From Saccoglossus kowalevskii (lineage: Eukaryota > Hemichordata > Enteropneusta > Harrimaniidae), in contig NW_003145415.1 of NCBI RefSeq assembly GCF_000003605.2, positions 1 through 35,386 on the forward strand: a stretch of 35,386 nucleotides of DNA, read 5' to 3'. The position numbers were made by a program, and so were the translations under genes. Below are positions 29,535-35,386 of the stretch, in pieces (the first letter of the stretch is position 1; every line of letters starts with the position of its first letter). The notes below the pieces were generated by a model, which ran no database searches, was not told the DNA's origin, and saw only the letters and a list, made by a program, of their open reading frames with translations.

Positions 29535-30114
29535 TGGACTACCAACACAATTAAGACCATTATATCCATACAATAATCATATAGCCAATGTATGGACCAC
29601 CAACACAATTATGACCATTACATCCATACAATAATCATATAGCCAATGTATGGACCACCAACACAATTATGACCATTACATCCATACAATAATCATATAG
29701 CCAATGTATGGACCACCAACACAATTATGACCATTACATCCATACAATAATCATATAGCCAATGTATGGACTACCAACACAATTATGACCATTACATCCA
29801 TACAATAATCATATAGCCAATGTATGGACTACCAACACAATTAAGACCAATACATCCATACAATAATCATATAGCCAATGTATGGACCACCAACACAATT
29901 ATGACCATTACATCCATACAATAATCATATAGCCAATGTATGGACCACCAACTCAATTATGACCACTGCATCCATACAATAATCATGTAGCCAATATATG
30001 GACTACCAACACAATTATGACCAATACATCCATACAATAATCATATAGCCAATGTATGGACCACCAACACAATTATGACCATTACATGCATACAATAATC
30101 ATATAGCCAATGTA
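29535..30114 (+). repeat. Block B, copy 4 (5' part, 10 monomers)
   Basis: Repeats the first ten monomers of Block B, with the diagnostic ACCAACTCAA/CACTGC/CATGTAG unit at 29941. It differs in one AAGACC unit reading CAATAC. After 30114 the order departs: the next unit is AAGACC/TTATATCC instead of AAGACC/CACTGC. Confidence 0.85.
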
Positions 30115-30173
30115 TGGACTACCAACACAATTAAGACCATTATATCCATACAATAATCATATAGCCAATGTAT

Positions 30174-30845
30174 GGACCACCAACACAATTATGACCATTA
30201 CATCCATACAATAATCATATAGCCAATGTATGGACCACCAACACAATTATGACCTTTACATCCATACAATAATAATCTAGACAATATATGGACTAGCAGC
30301 ACAATTAAGACCATTATATCCATACAATAATCATATAGCCAATGTATGGACCACCAACACAATTATGACCATTACATCCATACAATAATCATATAGCCAA
30401 TGTATGGACCACCAACACAATTATGACCATTACATCCATACAATAATCATATAGCCAATGTATGGACCGCCAACACAATTATGACCATTACATCCATACA
30501 ATAATCATGTAGCCAATATATGGACTACCAACACAATTATGACCATTACATCCATGCAATAATCATATAGCCAATATATGGACTCCCAACACAATTATGA
30601 CCAATACATCCATACAATGATCATATAGCCAATATATGGACTACCAACACAATTATGACCATTACATCCATACGATAATCATATATCCAATATATGGACT
30701 ACCAACACAATTATGACCATTACATCCATACAATAATCATATAGCCAATATATGGACTACCAACACAATTATGACCATTACATCCATACAATAATCATAT
30801 AGCCAATTTATGGACTACCAACACAATTATTACCGTTACATCCAT
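30174..30845 (+). repeat. Block F, copy 2 (about 11.5 monomers)
   Basis: Second copy of the CTAGACAATATA/GGACTAGCAGCAC run, about 20 kb from the first (offset 20,013, 345 monomers plus 3). Near its end ACCGTTAC appears in place of ACCATTAC. That variant belongs to Block G, which follows immediately, so a recombination junction probably lies near 30811-30845. Confidence 0.86.
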
Positions 30846-31155
30846 ACAATAATCATATAGCCAATATATGGACCACCAACACAATTATGACCATTACATC
30901 CGTACAATAATCATATAGCCAATGTATGGACTACCAACACAATTATGACCATTACATCCATGCAATAATCATAAAGCCAATATATGAACTACCAACACAA
31001 TTATGACCAATACATCCATACAATAATCATATAGCCAATATATGGACTACCAACACAATTATGACCACTGCATCCATACAGTAATCATATAGCCAGTATA
31101 TTGACTACCAACACAATTAAGACCATTACATCCATACAATAATCATATAGCCAAT
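30811..31155 (+). repeat. Block G, copy 3 (about 6 monomers)
   Basis: Third copy, entered from Block F. It has ACCGTTAC, then ACCACC/CCGTAC, CCATGC/CATAAAGCC, GAACTACC/CAATAC, CACTGC/ACAGTAATC/CCAGTA and TTGACTACC, at an offset of 11,546 from copy 1. It carries TTATTACC in its first unit, inherited from the neighbouring Block F run. Confidence 0.85.
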
Positions 31156-31716
31156 GTATGGACCACCAACACAATTATGACCATTACATCCATACAATAA
31201 TCATATAGCCAATGTATGGACTACCAACACAATTATGACCATTACATCCATACACTAATCATATAGCCAATGTATGGACTACCAACACAATTAAGACCAT
31301 TACATCCATACAATAATCATATAGCCAATGTATGGACCACCAACACAATTATGACCATTACACGCATACAATAATCATATAGCCAATATATGGACTACCA
31401 ACACAATTAAGACCATTATATCCATACAATAATCATATAGCCAATGTATGGACCACCAACACAATTAAGACCATTACATCCATACAATAATCATATAGCC
31501 AATGTATGGACCACCAACACAATTATGACCATTACATCCATACAATAATCATATAGCCCAATGTATGGACCACCAACACAATTATGACCATTACATCCAT
31601 ACAATAATCATATAGCCAATGTATGGACTACCAACACAATTATGACCATTACATCCATACAATAATCATATAGCCAATGTATGGACTACCAACACAATTA
31701 AGACCATTACATCCAT

Positions 31717-31749
31717 ACATAATCATATAGCCATGTATGGACCATCACA
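31717..31749. other. Private deletion cluster, probable error or join
   Basis: Within 33 bases the sequence loses about five bases: ATACATAATC, GCCATGTATGG and GGACCATCAC in place of GGACTACCATCAC. Two monomers upstream a single extra C (AGCCCAATG near 31558) also occurs. The sequence lies about 100 bases before Block A copy 3, so an assembly join here should be considered. Confidence 0.55.
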
Positions 31750-31850
31750 ATTAAGACCACTGCATCCATACAATAATCATATAGCCAATATATGGACTAC
31801 CAACACAATTATGACCATTACATCCATACAATAATCATATAGACAATAAA

Positions 31851-32314
31851 TGGACTACCATCACAATTAAGACCACTGCATCCATACAATAATCATATAG
31901 CCAATGTATGGACTACCAACACAATTAAGACCACTGCATCCATACAATAATCATATAGCCAATATATGGACTACCAACACAATTAAGACCACTGCATCCA
32001 TACAATAATCATGTAGCCAATATATGGACTACCAGCACAATTAAGACCAATACATCCATACAATAATCATATAGCCAATATATGGACTACCAACACAATT
32101 ATGACCATTACATCCATACAATAATCATATAGCCAATATATGGACTACCAACACAATTAAGACCATTACATCCATACAATAATTATGTAGCCAATATATG
32201 GACTCCCAACACAATTATGACCAATACATCCATACAATGATCATATAGCCAGTATATGGACTACCAACACAATTAAGACCATTACATCCAAACAATAATC
32301 ATATAGCCAATGTA
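31851..32314 (+). repeat. Block A, copy 3 (8 monomers)
   Basis: Third copy of the eight-monomer string, with one private change (TCCAAACAAT near 32290). It is preceded by an odd unit ending GACAATAAA and runs on directly into a copy of Block C (CATGCAG, TTTTGACC, ACCAATAC units), so this stretch is a junction of two block families that are separate at 1-464 and 4762-5486. Confidence 0.92.
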
Positions 32315-32800
32315 TGGACCACCAACACAATTATGACAATTACATCCATACAATAATCATATAGCCAATGTATGGACCACCAACACAATTATGACCACTG
32401 CATCCATACAATAATCATGCAGCCAATATATGGACTACCAACACAATTTTGACCATTACATCCATGCAATAATCATATAGCCAATATATGGACCACCAAT
32501 ACAATTAAGACCTATACATCCATACAATAATCATATAGCCAATATATGGACTACCATCACAATTATGACCATTACATCCATACAATAATCATATAGCCAA
32601 TGTATGGACTACCAACACAATTAAGACCATTACATCCATACAATAATCATATAGCCAATGTATGGACCACCAACACAATTATGACCATTACATCCATACA
32701 ATAATCATATAGCCAATGTATGGACCACCAACACAATTATGACCATTACATCCATACAATAATCATATAGCCAATGTATGGACTACCAACACAATTATGA
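32255..32800 (+). repeat. Block C, copy 4 (diverged)
   Basis: Contains CATGCAG, CACAATTTTGACC, ACCAATACAATTAAG/CCTATAC and ACCATCAC units in Block C order. Several differences stand out: CCAATATA replaces CCAATAGA, GGACCACCAATAC replaces GGACTACCAATAC, CCATAC replaces CCGTAC, and TTATGACAATTAC is private. Its upstream end is fused to Block A. Confidence 0.82.
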
Positions 32801-33648
32801 CCATTACATCCATACAATAATCATATAGCCAATGTATGGACCACCAACACAATTATGACCATTACACGCATACAATAATCATATAGCCAATATATGGACT
32901 ACCAACACAATTATGACCATTACATCCATGCAATAATCATATAGCCAATATATGAACTACCAACACAATTATGACCAATACATCCATACAATAATCATAT
33001 AGCCAAAATATGGACTACCAACACAATTATGACCACTGCATCCATACAATAATCATATAGCCAGTATATTGACTACCAACACAATTAAGACCATTACATC
33101 CATACAATAATCATATAGCCAATGTATGGACTACCAACACACTTATGACCATTACATGCATACAATAATCATATAGCCAATATATGGACTACCAACACAA
33201 TTATGACCATTACATCCATACAATAATCATATAGCCAATGTATGGACTACCAACACAATTATGACCATTACACGCATACAATAATCATATAGCCAATATA
33301 TGGACTACCAACACAATTAAGACCATTACATCCATACAATAATCATATAGCCAATGTATGGACCACCAACACAATTATGACCATTACATGCATACAATAA
33401 TCATATAGCCAATATATGGACTACCAACACAATTAAGACCATTATATCCATACAATAATCATATAGCCAATGTATGGACCACCAACACAATTATGACCAT
33501 TACATCCATACAATAATCATATAGCCAATATATGGACTACCAACACATTTATGACCATTACATCCATACAATAATCATATAGCCAATGTATGGACCACCA
33601 ACACAATTATGACCATTACATGCATACAATAATCATATAGCCAATATA

Positions 33649-34278
33649 TGGACTACCAACACAATTAAGACCATTATATCCATACAATAATCATATAGCC
33701 AATGTATGGACCACCAACACAATTATGACCATTACATCCATACAATAATCATATAGCCAATGTATGGACCACCAACACAATTATGACCATTACATCCATA
33801 CAATAATCATATAGCCAATGTATGGACCACCAACACAATTATGACCATTACATCCATACAATAATCATATAGCCAATGTATGGACTACCAACACAATTAT
33901 GACCATTACATCCATACAATAATCATATAGCCAATGTATGGACTACCAACACAATTAAGACCATTACATCCATACAATAATCATATAGCCAATGTATGGA
34001 CCACCAACACAATTATGACCATTACATCCATACAATAATCATATAGCCAATGTATGGACCACCAACTCAATTATGACCACTGCATCCATAAAATAATCAT
34101 GTAGCCAATATATGGACTACCAACACAATTATGACCAATACATCCATACAATAATCATATAGCCAATGTATGGACCACCAACACAATTATGACCATTACA
34201 TGCATACAATAATCATATAGCCAATATATGGACTACCAACACAATTAAGACCACTGCATCCATACAATAATCATGTAG
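33649..34278 (+). repeat. Block B, copy 5 (about 11 monomers)
   Basis: Matches 17177-17806 at an offset of exactly 16,472 bases, 284 x 58. Both copies share the otherwise unseen CCATAAAATAATC change, evidence that they derive from one recent duplication. Identity ends where this copy switches to a CCAATGTG unit near 34279. Confidence 0.88.
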
Positions 34279-35297
34279 CCAATGTGTGGACTACCAACAC
34301 AATTATGACCATTACACGCATACAATAATCATATAGCCAATATATGGACTACCAACACAATTAAGACCATTATATCCATACAATAATCATATAGCCAATG
34401 TATGGACCACCAACACAATTATGACCATTACATCCATACAATAATCATATAGCCAATGTATGGACCACCAACTCAATTATGACCACTGCATCCATACAAT
34501 AATCATGTAGCCAATATATGGACTACCAACACAATTATGACCAATACATCCATACAATAATCATATAGCCAATGTATGGACCACCAACACAATTAAGACC
34601 ATTACATGCATACAATAATCATATAGCCAAAATATGGACTACCAACACAATTATGACCACTGCATCCATGCAATAATCATATAGCCAGTATATTGACTAC
34701 CAACACAATTAAGACCATTACATCCATACAATTATCATATAGCCAATATATGGACTACCAACACATTTATGACCATTACATCCATACAATAATCATATAG
34801 CCAATGTATGGACTACCAACACAATTAAGACCATTACATCCATACAATAATCATATAGCCAATGTATGGACCACCAACACAATTATGACCATTACACGCA
34901 TACAATAATCATATAGCCAATATATGGACTACCAACACAATTAAGACCATTATATCCATACAATAATCATATAGCCAATATATGGACTACCAACACATTT
35001 ATGACCATTACATCCATACAATAATCATATAGCCAATGTATGGACTACCAACACAATTAAGACCATTATATCCATACAATAATCATATAGCCAATGTATG
35101 GACCACCAACACAATTATGACCATTACATGCATACAATAATCATATAGCCAATGTATGGACTACCAACACAATTAAGACCATTATATCCATACAATAATC
35201 ATATAGCCAATGTATGGACCACCAACACAATTATGACCATTACATCCATACAATAATCATATAGCCCATGTATTGACCACCAACTCAATTATGACCA

Positions 35298-35386
35298 CTG
35301 CATCCATACATATCATGTAGCCAATATATGGACTACCAACACATTATGACATTACATCCATGCATAATCATAAAGCCATTATATGA
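35298..35386. other. Degraded array end, about five missing bases
   Basis: The last two monomers show ATACATATCATG, CACATTATG, GACATTAC and TGCATAATC, each shorter than the normal form, plus CCATTATATGA. The pattern (CCATGC, CATAAAG, ATATGA) is still that of a Block G monomer. A sudden run of deletions at the very end is typical of an unpolished contig or read end; the array surely continues. Confidence 0.65.

Larger units (their letters stand above)
1..35386 (+). repeat. 58-bp satellite DNA array, about 610 head-to-tail monomers
   Basis: The window is filled end to end by one 58-bp unit, always in the same orientation. Counting from TGGAC, landmarks are TGGACTACC (1-9), ATTATGACC (16-24), ACATCCATACA (28-38), ATCATATAG (42-50) and CCAATATA or CCAATGTA (51-58). 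The period is seen directly: units start at 1, 59, 117 and so on, and distant blocks are spaced by multiples of 58 plus a few traceable indels. Common variants are C at 6, T at 13, T or C at 16, A at 20, A or C at 26, G at 28, T at 29, C at 31, G at 32, G at 36, G at 47, G at 54 and G at 56. I found no unique sequence, inverted monomer or inserted element anywhere, so every gene-free stretch is this satellite. Both ends lie inside the array. The family is not one I recognise; a centromeric or heterochromatic role is inference. Confidence 0.98.

Noticed and set aside
1-35386. CRISPR array
   Set aside because: There are no unique spacers; every part of the 58-bp unit repeats with only point variation, and no cas gene is present.
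1-35386. Protein-coding repeat gene or short ORFs
   Set aside because: Each typical monomer has stops in all three + frames. On the - strand TCA, TTA and CTA leave at most one frame open per monomer, and it rotates because 58 is not a multiple of 3. Only very short chance frames exist.
1-35386. CENP-B box
   Set aside because: No TTCG...CGGGA-like sequence is seen in any monomer class; the consensus lacks CpG altogether.
1-35386. Plasmid or phage iteron-type replication origin
   Set aside because: Iterons are short (about 20 bp), few, and lie beside a replication gene; here there are about 610 units of 58 bp and no gene.
1-35386. Telomeric or subtelomeric repeat
   Set aside because: No TTAGGG-, TTTAGGG- or TTAGG-type runs or G-rich strand pattern are present.
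1-35386. A-tract DNA curvature as the organising feature
   Set aside because: The consensus has no run of four or more A or T; the AT-rich parts are mixed, so classical A-tract bending is not supported.

Overview
The whole 35,386-base window is one uninterrupted head-to-tail tandem array of a 58-bp satellite monomer, about 610 copies. It contains no gene, RNA gene, transposon or unique sequence that I can see. An array of this size, composition and homogeneity points to eukaryotic satellite DNA (centromeric, pericentromeric or other heterochromatin). I do not recognise the monomer and cannot name the organism. The consensus is about 31% GC, has no CpG, and is strongly strand-asymmetric (roughly A 43%, T 26%, C 24%, G 7% on the + strand). 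Coding is excluded by structure. A typical monomer carries stops in all three + frames (TGA near position 20, TAA at 40, TAG at 48). On the - strand, stops fall in two frames per monomer, and 58 mod 3 = 1 rotates the open frame, so no reading frame stays open for more than about two monomers.

Monomers differ at a limited set of diagnostic positions, and the variants are linked rather than random. Strings of variant monomers recur as larger blocks of 5 to 20 monomers, sometimes kilobases apart and nearly identical. The clearest families are: an 8-monomer block at 1, 9000 and 31851; a 10-20-monomer block at 2784, 8130 (partial), 17177, 29535 and 33649; a 725-bp block at 4762 and 12021, with further copies at 14587 and 32255; and paired blocks 4289/10620, 7620/9708, 10161/30174 and 19180/21730/30811. 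Local tandem duplications with 4-, 6- and 8-monomer periods lie at 13001, 15845, 20771 and 25993. This is a mosaic, irregular higher-order organisation of the kind expected from repeated unequal exchange or segmental amplification, not one regular higher-order repeat.

A few short stretches (5909-6036, 15800-15826, 19961-19980, 22430-22509, 28881-28933, 31717-31749, and the final ~90 bases) hold clusters of private 1-3 base indels. They look like sequencing or assembly error, and the array runs off both ends, so the true array is longer than this window. The biological interest lies in the satellite itself: its repeated dyad, the CCAAT element in almost every copy, linked variant haplotypes and mosaic block structure.
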